Position numbers and translations under genes: made by a program. The notes under the pieces were generated by a model that saw only the letters and a program-made list of their open reading frames with translations, searched no databases and was not told the origin of the DNA. A stretch of DNA of 64,000 nt, taken from Nocardia cyriacigeorgica. GTDB taxonomy: Bacteria; Actinomycetota; Actinomycetes; Mycobacteriales; Mycobacteriaceae. Positions 1 to 8,702 of this stretch are shown piece after piece (within the stretch, counting starts at the first letter, position 1; the number at the start of each line of letters is the position of its first letter). The stretch lies in contig NZ_VBUT01000013.1 of NCBI RefSeq assembly GCF_005863245.1, positions 62,001-126,000 of the forward strand. The letters are read 5' to 3'.

Positions 1-387
1 GGCGACGCCGATCGCGTCCGCGCCGGGCAGGCAGCCGATGAGGAAGGTGGCCAGGCCCATGCCGAGCAGGCAGGTCACCACGGCGGGTTTGCGCCCGTAC
101 TTGTCGCCGAAGTGCCCGGCGAGCACGCCGCCGAGCGGCCGGGCCACGAAGCCCGCCCAGAACGTGCTGAACGAGAGCAGGGTGCCCATCAGCGCGGAAC
201 TGTCCGGGAAGAACACGGCCGGAAAGACCAGCGCGGCCGCGGTTCCGTAGAGGAAGAAGTCGTACCACTCGATCGAGCTGCCGATGAGTCCGGCGGCGAG
301 GAGTTTGCGGTGGGCGCGCCGGCGGTGCGCCTCGTCGGGGGCCGCCTCGGCGGCCGGGCCTGCTGGTTCCACGGGGGGTGCGGTCAT
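1..387 (-). CDS. MFS transporter, metabolite:H+ symporter type (partial, C-terminal part outside window)
   Basis: Only the first 129 residues are inside the window; the gene runs off its left edge. After a charged cytoplasmic N-terminus, residues 36-47 (GSSIEWYDFFLYG region) match the first helix of the metabolite:H+ symporter subgroup (ShiA/ProP/KgtP-like), and GHFGDKYGRKP at 91-101 is the MFS loop 2-3 signature. It should be an inner-membrane proton symporter for a small organic acid; the substrate cannot be told. It is divergent from the acyl-CoA ligase at 701, with a candidate operator between them, which suggests uptake of a compound that the ligase or the operon at 2931-10721 then degrades (inference). 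The ATG at 385-387 is the only start that leaves the full first helix. Confidence 0.85.
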   Translation of the reverse strand, partial: MTAPPVEPAGPAAEAAPDEAHRRRAHRKLLAAGLIGSSIEWYDFFLYGTAAALVFPAVFFPDSSALMGTLLSFSTFWAGFVARPLGGVLAGHFGDKYGRKPAVVTCLLGMGLATFLIGCLPGADAIGVA

Positions 388-700
388 GCGTGTGCTCCTC
401 GGGCGGATCGCCCGGTCATCGACCTGACGGAAGTAGAAGTTGACACCAAGTTCAAATTGGTGGCACCAGTGTGGGGTAGGCCGGAAGTAATGTCAATCAC
501 ACTTCGCCAGGGAAATGAATCTCGCGCTTCCCCGCCACCGAGTGCGCCCTCGCCGCAGTTTCCGACATTCATCCAGTTCAGGGGCCATTTACCAGCACCC
601 ACGACCGCCGGAAGGAATCGATTCTCGCCAATCGCATAAACATGACGTCAGTTTCAGCTACGCTCGGCTCTCGCTCACTGTTGCCGTCGAAGGACCATCC
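388..700. other. Divergent promoter region, MFS transporter / acyl-CoA ligase
   Basis: This 313-bp gap has no convincing gene. It holds the operator-like sequence at 436-461 near the transporter start, the perfect 8-bp palindrome TGACGTCA at 643-650, and an AAGGA ribosome binding site at 689-693 ahead of the ligase ATG. No clear -35/-10 pair could be fixed. Confidence 0.5.
436..461 (-). promoter_or_regulatory. Candidate TetR operator shared with 10815-10841
   Basis: Read on the minus strand, the core (456 down to 436) is TTTGAACTTGGTGTCAACTT followed by C. It matches 18 of 21 bases with the plus-strand sequence at 10821-10841. Inside it is an imperfect inverted repeat TTGA-N8-TCAA, and CACCAA/TTGGTG arms (444-449, 457-462) overlap it. 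It sits 50-75 bp upstream of the transporter start. Binding by one of the nearby TetR proteins is inferred. Confidence 0.5.
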
Positions 701-2185
701 ATGGCCAACGTCTTCGATCCTGTTCGCACCCACGCCGAGACCGCGCCCGACAGTGTCGCGCTGCGCGGCGAGCGCGGCGAATGGACCTATCGCCAGCTGC
801 ACCGGCTCGCCTCGCGGTATGCCGGAGCACTCGTCGCCGCCGGCCTGCACCCCGGCGACCGGGTCCTGCTGGCCGCGCCCTCGGTGCCCGAATTCGTGGT
901 GGCCTACATGGGAATTCAGGCCGCCGGCTGCGTGACCGTACCGGTGAACACCATGTCGACGCGCGCCGAGGTCGAATACTTCCTCACCGACGCCGACTGC
1001 GCGCTCGCCATCGCCTGGCACGAACTCGGGCCCGCCGTCGCCGACGCCGCACAGCTCACAGGCACTCCGTTCTGGTCGCTCACCGCCGGTGCACAGGCCG
1101 CCGCCGAACCGGTGGCCTGCCTGGACCGCGACCGCACCGACACCGCGGCCATCCTCTACACCTCGGGCACCACCGGCCGCCCCAAGGGCGCTCAGCTGAC
1201 GGTCGGCAACCTGCTCGCCGGCGGCGAGATCGGCGCGGCGAGCAGCCGTGGCACCGCCACCGACCGCACCGGCACCGGGCTGCCACTGTTCCATGTCTTC
1301 GGCCAGGCCGCGGTCATGATGTCGTGTTTCACCAGCGGCGGATCACTGTCGCTACTGGCCCGATTCGATCCGGTCGCCATGCTCGAGCTGCTGCGCCGCG
1401 ACCGGCTGACCATCATGGCCGGGGTGCCGACCATGTGGAATGCCATGCTGCGGGCCGCCGATGCCGCCGACCCGGCCGATTTCGAGCAGCTGCGGGTAGC
1501 CATCTCGGGCGGGGCGTCGCTGCCCGGTGAGATCGCGCGCGAGTTCCAGAAGACGTTCGGATGCACCATCCTCGAGGGCTACGGGCTGACCGAGACCACG
1601 GCGTTCGGCACCTTCAACGATCTCGATCGCGGCGCCAAGATCGGCTACACCGGACGCGCGGTCGCCCGCACGCAGGTCGAAGTCCGCGACCATGATGCGA
1701 CGCCGTGCCCGCCGGGGCAGGTCGGCGAGGTGTTCGTGCGCGGCGAGACGGTGATGAAGGGCTACTGGCGCAGGCCGGAGGCCACCGCCGATGTCCTGTC
1801 CGACGACGGCTGGTTCCGCACCGGCGACCTGGGCGAATTCGACGCCGACGGCGATCTGCGCATCGTCGACCGGGTCAAGGACCTGATCATCCGCGGCGGC
1901 TACAACGTCTATCCAGGTGAGGTCGAGGAGGTGCTCTACGAGCACCCCGACATCATCGAGGCCGCGGTGGTCGGCGTACCGGACGACCATTACGGCGAGG
2001 AGGTCGCGGCGGTCATCGTCACCGCGCCGGACTCGGCCCTCGACGCCGAGACCGTGTCGCAGTGGAGCCGAGAAAGGCTGTCGGCCTACAAGATTCCGCG
2101 CATCATCCGATTCACCGATGCCCTGCCCAAGGGCGCGACCGGCAAGATCCTCAAACGCGCCATCGACCGCGAATCGCTGCGGTAG
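701..2185 (+). CDS. Acyl-CoA ligase, FadD type (AMP-forming)
   Basis: A 494-residue ANL-superfamily enzyme that should activate a carboxylic acid to its CoA thioester through an acyl-adenylate. Visible core motifs are YTSGTTGRPKG (153-163, phosphate loop), GYGLTETT (293-300), TGDLG (374-378) and PKGATGKILKR near the end with the catalytic lysine at about 482. Length is normal for medium or long-chain ligases. An upstream in-frame ATG exists at 515, but the start at 701 has an AAGGA site 7 bases away and gives the usual N-terminus. It is divergent from the transporter and convergent with the TetR gene at 2199. The position suggests it supplies the CoA substrate of the operon at 2931-10721. Acyl specificity is unknown. 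Confidence 0.88.
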   Translation: MANVFDPVRTHAETAPDSVALRGERGEWTYRQLHRLASRYAGALVAAGLHPGDRVLLAAPSVPEFVVAYMGIQAAGCVTVPVNTMSTRAEVEYFLTDADCALAIAWHELGPAVADAAQLTGTPFWSLTAGAQAAAEPVACLDRDRTDTAAILYTSGTTGRPKGAQLTVGNLLAGGEIGAASSRGTATDRTGTGLPLFHVFGQAAVMMSCFTSGGSLSLLARFDPVAMLELLRRDRLTIMAGVPTMWNAMLRAADAADPADFEQLRVAISGGASLPGEIAREFQKTFGCTILEGYGLTETTAFGTFNDLDRGAKIGYTGRAVARTQVEVRDHDATPCPPGQVGEVFVRGETVMKGYWRRPEATADVLSDDGWFRTGDLGEFDADGDLRIVDRVKDLIIRGGYNVYPGEVEEVLYEHPDIIEAAVVGVPDDHYGEEVAAVIVTAPDSALDAETVSQWSRERLSAYKIPRIIRFTDALPKGATGKILKRAIDRESLR

Positions 2186-2198
2186 CGGTCGCTGCGGC

Positions 2199-2849
2199 TC
2201 AGACCGGCGGCGCGCCGTGGACCACCCCGATCCCGCGCACCCACAGCGTCGACAGGGTGTCCGCGGCCGCGTCGGCGTCGATATCGGCGCCGGCTTTGGC
2301 CTGCTGGACGCAGAATTCGCGCACCATTCCGCACAGGGCCGTCGCGGCGACGCGGGCGTCGATATCGCGGGCGGCGAGGCGATCGACTTGCAGCCGGACG
2401 ATCATGGATTCCGCGCGATCGATGAACAGCTCGATCTCGGCCTGCGCGAGCTCGCCGATATCGGGGTTCACCCCGGCGACCTCACCCCACATCAGCATCA
2501 GGCGCTGGTGCTCCCGGAAGGCCAGAACGTAGGCGCGCACGGCCGATTCGATGGCTTCGACGGCGGTCTCGGGCTGGGTGCCCATGCGTGCGCGGACCTT
2601 GTCACGCATATCGGTGATCAAATTCAGCACGACGGCGTGGAAGATCGCTTCTTTGGAGTCGAAGTACACATAGAACGTGCCGTGCGCGACTCCCGCTTCG
2701 GCGACGATGTCGGCCACCCTGGTCTCGACGAATCCGAGGCGCGCGAAAACGAGCTCGGCGGCATCGATCAGTTTCGTGCGCGTCCGCTCCCCTCGCGGGG
2801 TCAACGCCGGTGTTTGCCTACCGGCTCGCGTATTCACAGAGTGCGACAC
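2199..2849 (-). CDS. TetR family transcriptional regulator
   Basis: About 216 residues. The N-terminal helix-turn-helix is clear (LIDAAELVFARLGFVETRV, then GVAHGTFYVYFDSKEAIF) and the C-terminal half is the ligand-binding helical domain, closest in style to TetR proteins of fatty-acid and steroid genes. The start is uncertain: the frame is open up to a TTG at 2912, and GTG codons at 2849 and 2837 both fit; none has a strong ribosome binding site. It lies 81 bp downstream of the HAD gene on the same strand, so it may be the last gene of that long operon, and is convergent with the acyl-CoA ligase. A role in controlling the flanking lipid genes is inferred. Confidence 0.85.
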   Translation of the reverse strand: MSHSVNTRAGRQTPALTPRGERTRTKLIDAAELVFARLGFVETRVADIVAEAGVAHGTFYVYFDSKEAIFHAVVLNLITDMRDKVRARMGTQPETAVEAIESAVRAYVLAFREHQRLMLMWGEVAGVNPDIGELAQAEIELFIDRAESMIVRLQVDRLAARDIDARVAATALCGMVREFCVQQAKAGADIDADAAADTLSTLWVRGIGVVHGAPPV

Positions 2850-2930
2850 CACACCATCGTCGCAAATCGCTGAGGTCGACAGCACCGACGGGCCTGCCCA
2901 CCGGGTCGGCAAGCCCTGTGCCTGATGCTG

Positions 2931-3566
2931 TCAGCCGCCGATGCCGTGCCGCTCGGCCAGCCGGCGGCGGGTATCGGCGGCGGCGGTATGCAGCACTCCC
3001 GCGATGCCGAGCCGGGCCGCACCGTCGAGATTCTGCTGGAGATCGTCGATCATCACCGCCTGCTCCGGCCGCACACCCAGCCGGTCACAGGCGATCCGAT
3101 AGATCTGCCGAGACGGTTTCCGGATGCCGACCTCCGAGGAGATGACCACGACGTCGGCGAGCTCGGTCAGATCGAAGCCCGCATAGCAGTCCCGGCCGAA
3201 CGCATTCGACACCAGCGCCACGGGAGTACCCGCATCGCGGAGCTCGCGGATCAGCTCGATGCTGTCCTCATCGCGGCGCAGCCCGACCTGCATCCGAGCA
3301 CTCAGCCCGTCCGGATCGACCGCGGCGCCGTGGGCGCGCAGCCTTTCGGCGAAGCCGGCGTCGAAGGCGTCGGCGTCGATACGGCCGGATTCGTGATCGG
3401 CCAGCAGCCTTCGCGAGATCTCATCCGTGCTCAGCAGGGTGATCGGCAGGTCCGGATACCCGATCGAGGCGCCGAATTCGCGGAACCCTTCGAGGACGCT
3501 GGTGGTCATGACGCCGCCGAAATCGACCAGGACGGCCTCGCGGGGATCGAGCATGGCCCCGGTCAT
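2931..3566 (-). CDS. HAD superfamily hydrolase (ACAD10-type phosphatase domain)
   Basis: A 211-residue HAD phosphatase. Motif I is VDFGGVMT with nucleophile Asp15; the usual Asp at +2 is Gly, as in the HAD domains of the epoxide-hydrolase/ACAD10 branch. Motif II is in ALVSNAFG and the acidic motif is in MIDDLQQN. The ATG at 3564-3566 overlaps the TGA of the quinone oxidoreductase by 4 bases (ATGA), so the two are translationally coupled, and an upstream extension of the frame is just a shadow of that gene. As last enzyme gene of the eight-gene operon that also encodes an APH-type kinase and an ACAD11-like dehydrogenase, it may remove a phosphate added by the kinase, or act as housekeeping. 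Activity is not certain given the missing second Asp. Confidence 0.82.
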   Translation of the reverse strand: MTGAMLDPREAVLVDFGGVMTTSVLEGFREFGASIGYPDLPITLLSTDEISRRLLADHESGRIDADAFDAGFAERLRAHGAAVDPDGLSARMQVGLRRDEDSIELIRELRDAGTPVALVSNAFGRDCYAGFDLTELADVVVISSEVGIRKPSRQIYRIACDRLGVRPEQAVMIDDLQQNLDGAARLGIAGVLHTAAADTRRRLAERHGIGG

Positions 3567-4546
3567 GGCTGGAACACGATTCGCCCGGTGGTGCTGCCGT
3601 CCCCGAGGCGGCCGAGCCCGTCGGCGACGTCGGTGAGTGCGAGCCTTTCGCTGACCAGCGGCTTGATCGCGCCGGTTGCGGCGAGCCGGGTGAGCTCGTC
3701 GTGGCAGTCCTGGATGGCTTGGAGGTTGTACTGCTTGTACAGGCCCCAGTGCAGCCCGATGATCGAATAGTTCTTGATCAGCGCATGATTGAGCGCGGGC
3801 TGCGGGATGGTGCCGCCGGCGAACCCGATCACCAGGATGCGGCCTTCGAAGGCAATGCATTTCGTGGATTTCGCGTAGGCATCACCACCGACCGGGTCGT
3901 ACACGACGTCGACGCCGCGTCCGCCGGTGAACTCCTTGACGACCGGCAAGAAATCCTCGCTGTGCCGGTCGATCACCAGATCCGCACCCAGCGCCCGGCA
4001 GTACTCGGCCTTGTCGGCACCGCCGACGACGCCGATGACGGTGGCGCCCGCGGCCTTACCGAGTTGCACCGCCGCACTGCCGACACCGCCCGCGGCGGCG
4101 TGCACCAGCAACGTCTCCCCCGGTTGCAGGGTGGTGCGCCGGTGCAGAGCGAACCAGCTGGTCTGGTAGCCGATGCTCAGTGCCGAGGCCTCGGCGTCAT
4201 CGAGTGCGGCCGGCGCGGGGAAGGCATTGGCCTCGTCGACGACGGTCAATTCGGCGAACGCGCCGCCGGGCAGGTTCGGATTGCCGATCACGCGATCGCC
4301 GACCGCGAACCGGGTGGCGCCGGCCCCGACCGCCACGACCTCACCGCACAGCTCGACCCCCGGGGTGAACGGCAGCGGCGGCGTGATCTGGTATTTGCCG
4401 CGGCACAGCAGCACATCCGGGAAGTTCGCCGGTGCGGCCAGCACCCCCACCAGCAGCTGTCCCTGGCCGGGAGCCGGATCGTCGACCTCTTCGAGGCGCA
4501 GCACCTCGCGCGGTTCGCCGAGTTCGTTGACTCGCCATGCTTTCAC
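3563..4546 (-). CDS. NADPH:quinone oxidoreductase family protein (zinc-free MDR)
   Basis: A 327-residue medium-chain dehydrogenase/reductase without the zinc-binding cysteines, of the quinone oxidoreductase/enoyl reductase type. It has the GroES-like N-domain and the Rossmann motif HAAAGGVGSAA near residues 149-159. It should reduce an enone, enoyl-CoA or quinone with NADPH. The GTG start at 4546 is chosen because GAGGAG precedes it at good spacing and the protein then begins at the usual point; no ATG fits. It lies 2 bases after the stop of the upstream acyl-CoA dehydrogenase and overlaps the HAD gene, so it belongs to the same operon. Substrate unknown; an enoyl-CoA intermediate is the natural guess. 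Confidence 0.87.
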   Translation of the reverse strand: MKAWRVNELGEPREVLRLEEVDDPAPGQGQLLVGVLAAPANFPDVLLCRGKYQITPPLPFTPGVELCGEVVAVGAGATRFAVGDRVIGNPNLPGGAFAELTVVDEANAFPAPAALDDAEASALSIGYQTSWFALHRRTTLQPGETLLVHAAAGGVGSAAVQLGKAAGATVIGVVGGADKAEYCRALGADLVIDRHSEDFLPVVKEFTGGRGVDVVYDPVGGDAYAKSTKCIAFEGRILVIGFAGGTIPQPALNHALIKNYSIIGLHWGLYKQYNLQAIQDCHDELTRLAATGAIKPLVSERLALTDVADGLGRLGDGSTTGRIVFQP

Positions 4547-4548
4547 CG

Positions 4549-5676
4549 TCAGCTCCTCGTGGTCGTGGCCGGATCCGCCGTCACCGGCAGATCGATGAGT
4601 TCGGCGAGCCGGGCCCGATGCCGGTAGCCGGTGCCGAACGCCAATTGCGAACTCTTGGCGCGCTTGAGATACAAGTGCGCCGGATACTCCCAGGTCATGC
4701 CGATGCCGCCGTGCAGTTGCACGCATTCCTCCGCGGCGTGCACGGCCGCGTCACCGCAGTAGGACTGGGCGAGCGCGGCGGCGATCTCGGCGTCGTCGTC
4801 ACCGCGGGCATAGGTGTCGGCGGCATAGCGGGCGGCCGAGGCCGCCGAACCCAGTTCCAGCCACAGTTCGGCGAGCCGATGCTTGATCGCCTGATATGAG
4901 CCGATGGCACGGCCGAACTGCTTGCGGTCCTTGACATAGGCGAGCGTGGTGTCGAAGCACCAGCGCGCCACCCCGTACTGTTCGGACGCCAGCAGGGCCG
5001 CACCGCAGCGCAGGGCCTCGGCAACAGCGCCTGCGGCGTCGCTGCTCACCCGCGTCGACGGTGTGGCGCCGAACGACACATCGGCCAGCGGCCTGGTCAT
5101 ATCCAGTGCCAGTACCGGTGTCACCGTCACGCCGCGGGCGGCCCGATCGACGACATGCAGCTCCAGTCCCCGCGGCCCCGCGGCCGGAACGACCAGCAGA
5201 TCGGCGTCGAGCGCACCTGCGACGCTGGTGACCGTGCCGGTCAACCCGCCACCGGTGGCCAGCACCCCGGTGCTGGGCGCACCCGGCGGGATCGACAACG
5301 GCACCACCAGCGTCGCGGTGCGATTGCCCTCGGCGAGCTCGCGCACCACCTCGGTGTCACCGGCCCGCAGCAACGCCACTGTCGCCAGCACCGCACTGGT
5401 CAGAAACGGCACCGGAGCAACAGCGCGCCCGATCTCTTCGCACACCACTGCGGCCTCGCGGGCCGACGCGCCCGCACCGCCGAGCTCCTCGGGTACCAGC
5501 AGCCCGGCGACCCCGAGATCGGCCGCGAGCGCTTTCCACACCTGCGTGAAATCCTTCGGCGCGCTGTCATAGACGCTCAGCACGGCCTCGGGCGGGCACC
5601 GATCGGTGAGCAGCCGCCGCACGCTGTCGCGCAGCGCTTCCTCGGTGTCGGAGTACAGCAGGTCCGCAGTGCTCAT
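4549..5676 (-). CDS. Acyl-CoA dehydrogenase (second subunit of an overlapping pair)
   Basis: A 375-residue acyl-CoA dehydrogenase with N-terminal helical, middle beta and C-terminal helical domains. The C-terminal stretch DRKQFGRAIGSYQAIKHRLA is the classic FAD-contact region of the family, whereas the middle domain is divergent and lacks the usual SEPxAGSD substrate-binding loop. It overlaps the preceding dehydrogenase by ATGA (5673-5676). In mycobacteria such adjacent divergent pairs form alpha2-beta2 heterotetramers with split FAD and catalytic sites, known for cholesterol side-chain enzymes. A similar arrangement here is inferred, not shown. Predicted role: alpha,beta-dehydrogenation of an acyl-CoA, probably bulky or branched. 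Confidence 0.88.
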   Translation of the reverse strand: MSTADLLYSDTEEALRDSVRRLLTDRCPPEAVLSVYDSAPKDFTQVWKALAADLGVAGLLVPEELGGAGASAREAAVVCEEIGRAVAPVPFLTSAVLATVALLRAGDTEVVRELAEGNRTATLVVPLSIPPGAPSTGVLATGGGLTGTVTSVAGALDADLLVVPAAGPRGLELHVVDRAARGVTVTPVLALDMTRPLADVSFGATPSTRVSSDAAGAVAEALRCGAALLASEQYGVARWCFDTTLAYVKDRKQFGRAIGSYQAIKHRLAELWLELGSAASAARYAADTYARGDDDAEIAAALAQSYCGDAAVHAAEECVQLHGGIGMTWEYPAHLYLKRAKSSQLAFGTGYRHRARLAELIDLPVTADPATTTRS

Positions 5677-6863
5677 CGGGCCAGGTCCTTCCAGGCGGCG
5701 GTCTTGTCGACGCGATGTTCCGGTGGCAGGCCGAGCACCCGCTCGGCGATGACATTGCGCAGGATCTCCGAGGTGCCGCCCTCGATCGAATTGCCCTTGG
5801 CGCGCAGATAGCGGTAACCCGGTCCGCGGCCGGTGAATTCGACGCGCTCGGGCCGCCGCAGCGTCCAATCGTCGTAGCGCAGACCGGCTTCGCCGTGCAG
5901 CTCGATACCGAATCCGGAGATGCGCTGGGCGAGCCTGGCGAAGGCCAGCTTCATCGCCGAACCCTCCGGCCCCGGCTGCCCGGCGGCCAGCTGCTGACGC
6001 AACCGTTCCCCGGTCAGGCGGGTCACCTCGGCCTCGACCCACAATCGCAGCAGCTCATCGTGCATGGCCGGATCCCGCAGCTGCGGCTGTTCACGCCAGG
6101 CCTGGGCGACCTTGCCGATCTGGCCGCCTTCGCGCGGCGCACCCGACCCGATGGCGACCCGCTCATTGTTCAGCGTGGTGGTGGCGACCCGCCAGCCCTG
6201 CCCTTCCCCGCCGAGACGGTTCTCGTCCGGGATGCGCACGCCGGACAGGAAGACCTCGTTGAATTCGGCTTCGCCGGTGATCTGGCGCAACGGCCGGATG
6301 TCGATGCCCGGATCGCTCATATCGCACAGGAAGTAAGTCAGCCCGGCATGTTTGGGCACCGACGGATCCGTGCGCGCGACCAGGATCGCCATCTGGGCGT
6401 TCTGCGCGCCGGAGGTCCACACCTTCTGCCCGTCCACCACCCAGTCCGCGCCGTCGCGGACCGCGCGGGTGGCCACCGCGGCCAGATCCGAGCCCGCGCC
6501 GGGTTCACTGAACAGCTGGCAGTAGATGTGTTCGCCGGTGAACAACGGCCGCAAGAACTTTCGCCGCTGCTCGGGTGTGCCGAAGGCGGCGATCGTCGGG
6601 GCGGCCATGCCGAGGCCGATGCCGTTGCGTTCCACCGCCGGGCCGGGCGCGCCGGCGGCGGCGAGGGCGGCATCGACGTGGGCCTGATAGATCTGCGGCA
6701 ATCCGAGACCGCCGTTGCCGACCGGGAAATGCACCCAGGCCAGGCCGTCATCGAAACGGGCGCCGAGGAATTCGCGTGCGTCGGTGGTCGCCGGATCGTT
6801 GGCCGCGAGCAGTTCGGCGATGCGCGCGTCGAGATCGGCGGCGATCGCGGTGTCGATCGTCAT
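5673..6863 (-). CDS. Acyl-CoA dehydrogenase (first subunit of an overlapping pair)
   Basis: A 396-residue acyl-CoA dehydrogenase. The substrate/FAD loop QLFSEPGAGSDLA is intact, followed by WVVDGQKVWTSGAQ, and the C-terminus carries the GGTSEILRN FAD-binding motif. It starts with ATG at 6863 and its stop overlaps the start of the second dehydrogenase. It carries the typical middle and C-terminal motifs that its partner lacks, which supports a heteromeric enzyme. It lies 26 bp downstream of the FabG-like SDR. The FadE26/FadE28-like architecture suggests a branched or ring-bearing acyl-CoA substrate; this is inference. Confidence 0.9.
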   Translation of the reverse strand: MTIDTAIAADLDARIAELLAANDPATTDAREFLGARFDDGLAWVHFPVGNGGLGLPQIYQAHVDAALAAAGAPGPAVERNGIGLGMAAPTIAAFGTPEQRRKFLRPLFTGEHIYCQLFSEPGAGSDLAAVATRAVRDGADWVVDGQKVWTSGAQNAQMAILVARTDPSVPKHAGLTYFLCDMSDPGIDIRPLRQITGEAEFNEVFLSGVRIPDENRLGGEGQGWRVATTTLNNERVAIGSGAPREGGQIGKVAQAWREQPQLRDPAMHDELLRLWVEAEVTRLTGERLRQQLAAGQPGPEGSAMKLAFARLAQRISGFGIELHGEAGLRYDDWTLRRPERVEFTGRGPGYRYLRAKGNSIEGGTSEILRNVIAERVLGLPPEHRVDKTAAWKDLAR

Positions 6864-6889
6864 ATCGTCGTCCTGGTTCTGGCGGCGGA

Positions 6890-7648
6890 TCAGTCCGTCG
6901 GCCCGCCGGCGACGTAGATGACCTGCCCGGAAACGAAACCCGCTCCCTCACTGACCAGGAACGACGCGGTGTGCGCGATATCGTCGGGCTTGCCGGTGCG
7001 CTGCACCGGGATCTGCTTGGCCATGGCCTTGGTGAACTCGTCGAACGGCACGCCGACACGTTCGGCGGTCGCGGCGGTCATCTCGGTTTCGATGAAACCG
7101 GGCGCGATGGCGTTCGCGGTGACGCCGAACTTGCCGAGCTCGATGGCGAGCGTCTTGGTCAGGCCCTGCATGCCCGCCTTGGCGGCCGAATAGTTGGCCT
7201 GGCCGCGGTTGCCGAGCGCGGAGGTGCTCGACAGGTTGACGATGCGGCCGAACCCGGCCTCGACCATGTGCTGCTGCACCGCGCGCGTCATCAGGAACGC
7301 ACCGCGCAGGTGCACGTTCATGACCGCGTCCCAATCGTCGACGGTCATCTTGAACAGCAGGTTGTCGCGGATGATGCCGGCATTGTTGACCAGCACGGTC
7401 GGCGCGCCGAGCGTGTCGGTGATCTGCTCGACGGCCGCGGCGACCGCCGATTCGTCGGCGACATCGGCGCCGACCGCGAGCGCGCGCCCACCGGCCGCGG
7501 TGATCGCGTCGACGGTGCCCGCGCAGGCGGCGGCATCGAGATCGAGGACCGCCACGGCCATTCCGTCGGCGGCGAGGCGCTTCGCTACGGCCGCGCCGAT
7601 GCCACGCGCGGCGCCGGTGACGATCGCGGTCCTGGTTTCCTGAGTCAT
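6890..7648 (-). CDS. SDR family oxidoreductase, 3-oxoacyl reductase (FabG-like)
   Basis: A 252-residue classical short-chain dehydrogenase: TGAARGIG at 11-18 binds the cofactor, NNAG is at 88-91, and the catalytic set is Ser140, Tyr153 and Lys157. The sequence is close to FabG and to beta-oxidation 3-hydroxyacyl-CoA dehydrogenases. Start ATG at 7648 follows AGGAGAATGAC. It sits 22 bp after the APH-type kinase gene and 26 bp before the acyl-CoA dehydrogenase pair, so it likely oxidises or reduces the 3-hydroxy/3-keto acyl-CoA step of the operon's pathway. Direction and substrate cannot be read from sequence. Confidence 0.88.
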   Translation of the reverse strand: MTQETRTAIVTGAARGIGAAVAKRLAADGMAVAVLDLDAAACAGTVDAITAAGGRALAVGADVADESAVAAAVEQITDTLGAPTVLVNNAGIIRDNLLFKMTVDDWDAVMNVHLRGAFLMTRAVQQHMVEAGFGRIVNLSSTSALGNRGQANYSAAKAGMQGLTKTLAIELGKFGVTANAIAPGFIETEMTAATAERVGVPFDEFTKAMAKQIPVQRTGKPDDIAHTASFLVSEGAGFVSGQVIYVAGGPTD

Positions 7649-7670
7649 GTCATTCTCCTGAAAGATGTGG

Positions 7671-8702
7671 TCAGAGGCCGGCGGCGTCGGCGACTTCGGT
7701 GGCCTTGCGCACCACCGCGTCGATCCGCTCGACGGTCGGGGTGCCCGCCGCGGCCCGGTTCTGTGGTTCGTCCATGGCCCGGCGCATCACGCCCTCGGCG
7801 ATCACCGCCAGCTTCCACAGACCGAGCACATGCCAGTACTGCAGAGCGGCCGGATCGCGTCCGGTTTCGGTGAGGTACACCTGGGCCAGTTCCGCGCGGG
7901 TCGGGAAACCCGGCAGGGTCGAGGCCGGGAAATCGCCGCCGAGCTCCTCCTCACCGGGTTCGGGCCAGTAGGCCAGCAGACTGCCCATATCCGCGAGCGG
8001 TTCACCGAGGGTGGACAATTCCCAGTCCAGCGCCGCCTTCAGCTCGCCGGATTCGGGATCGGCGATGACGTTGCGCAGATGGAAATCACCGTGCACCAGG
8101 GTGATTTCGCGCTGTTCCGGGACGGCGGCGACGAGCCTGCGGGTGAGGTCGTCGAGTTCGGGCAGCTCACGGGTCTTCGACTGTTCCCACTGCCCCGCCC
8201 AGCGCTTGAGCTGACGCTGCGCGTACGGCTTGTGCGAGGCCAGATCGGCGAGCCCGACCGCCTCGATATCGACGGCATGGATCTTCGCCAGCGTGCGCGG
8301 CAGCGCCATGGCGATCTCGCCGCGCCGCTGCGGTGTGAGCGAGCGCGCGATGTCCATGGTGTCGATCACCAGGCCGTCGACGAACTCCATCAGCACCAGC
8401 GGCACGTCGCAGACCGCGGGGTCGGTGCTGACCCCGAGGATGCGCGGCGCGGGCACCGCGGTGTCTTCCAGGGCCGCGATGATGCGTGCCTCGCGGACCA
8501 CGTCGTGCGCCGAGGCCAGCAGCTGACCGAGCGGCGGACGCCGCAGCACCCAGCGGCGCTCGGCGGCATCGGTGAGCAGATAGGTCAGATTGGACTGACC
8601 GAGGCCGATCCTGGTGAAGCGCAGCGGGGCATCGAAGTCGATGCCGAGCGAACCGAGCCAGCCCGCGATCGCATCCGGCTCCACCGCGAGGCTGTCACCC
8701 AT
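7671..8702 (-). CDS. APH family phosphotransferase (ACAD10/ACAD11-type kinase)
   Basis: A 343-residue aminoglycoside-phosphotransferase-fold kinase. The catalytic loop LVHGDFHLRN (about 202-211) and the metal-binding DWE at 226-228 are intact. This subgroup is the stand-alone form of the N-terminal kinase domain of ACAD11, which phosphorylates the 4-hydroxyl of 4-hydroxyacyl-CoA, and resembles LvaA of Pseudomonas levulinate catabolism. It is very unlikely to be an antibiotic resistance gene, since it lies between SDR and acyl-CoA dehydrogenase genes. ATG at 8702 overlaps the end of the upstream SDR by 8 bases; a longer in-frame start at 8738 is less likely. Confidence 0.87.
   Translation of the reverse strand: MGDSLAVEPDAIAGWLGSLGIDFDAPLRFTRIGLGQSNLTYLLTDAAERRWVLRRPPLGQLLASAHDVVREARIIAALEDTAVPAPRILGVSTDPAVCDVPLVLMEFVDGLVIDTMDIARSLTPQRRGEIAMALPRTLAKIHAVDIEAVGLADLASHKPYAQRQLKRWAGQWEQSKTRELPELDDLTRRLVAAVPEQREITLVHGDFHLRNVIADPESGELKAALDWELSTLGEPLADMGSLLAYWPEPGEEELGGDFPASTLPGFPTRAELAQVYLTETGRDPAALQYWHVLGLWKLAVIAEGVMRRAMDEPQNRAAAGTPTVERIDAVVRKATEVADAAGL

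Noticed and set aside
7671-8702. Aminoglycoside resistance kinase
   Set aside because: The APH fold is shared, but the sequence and the acyl-CoA dehydrogenase context point to the ACAD10/11-type kinase group.
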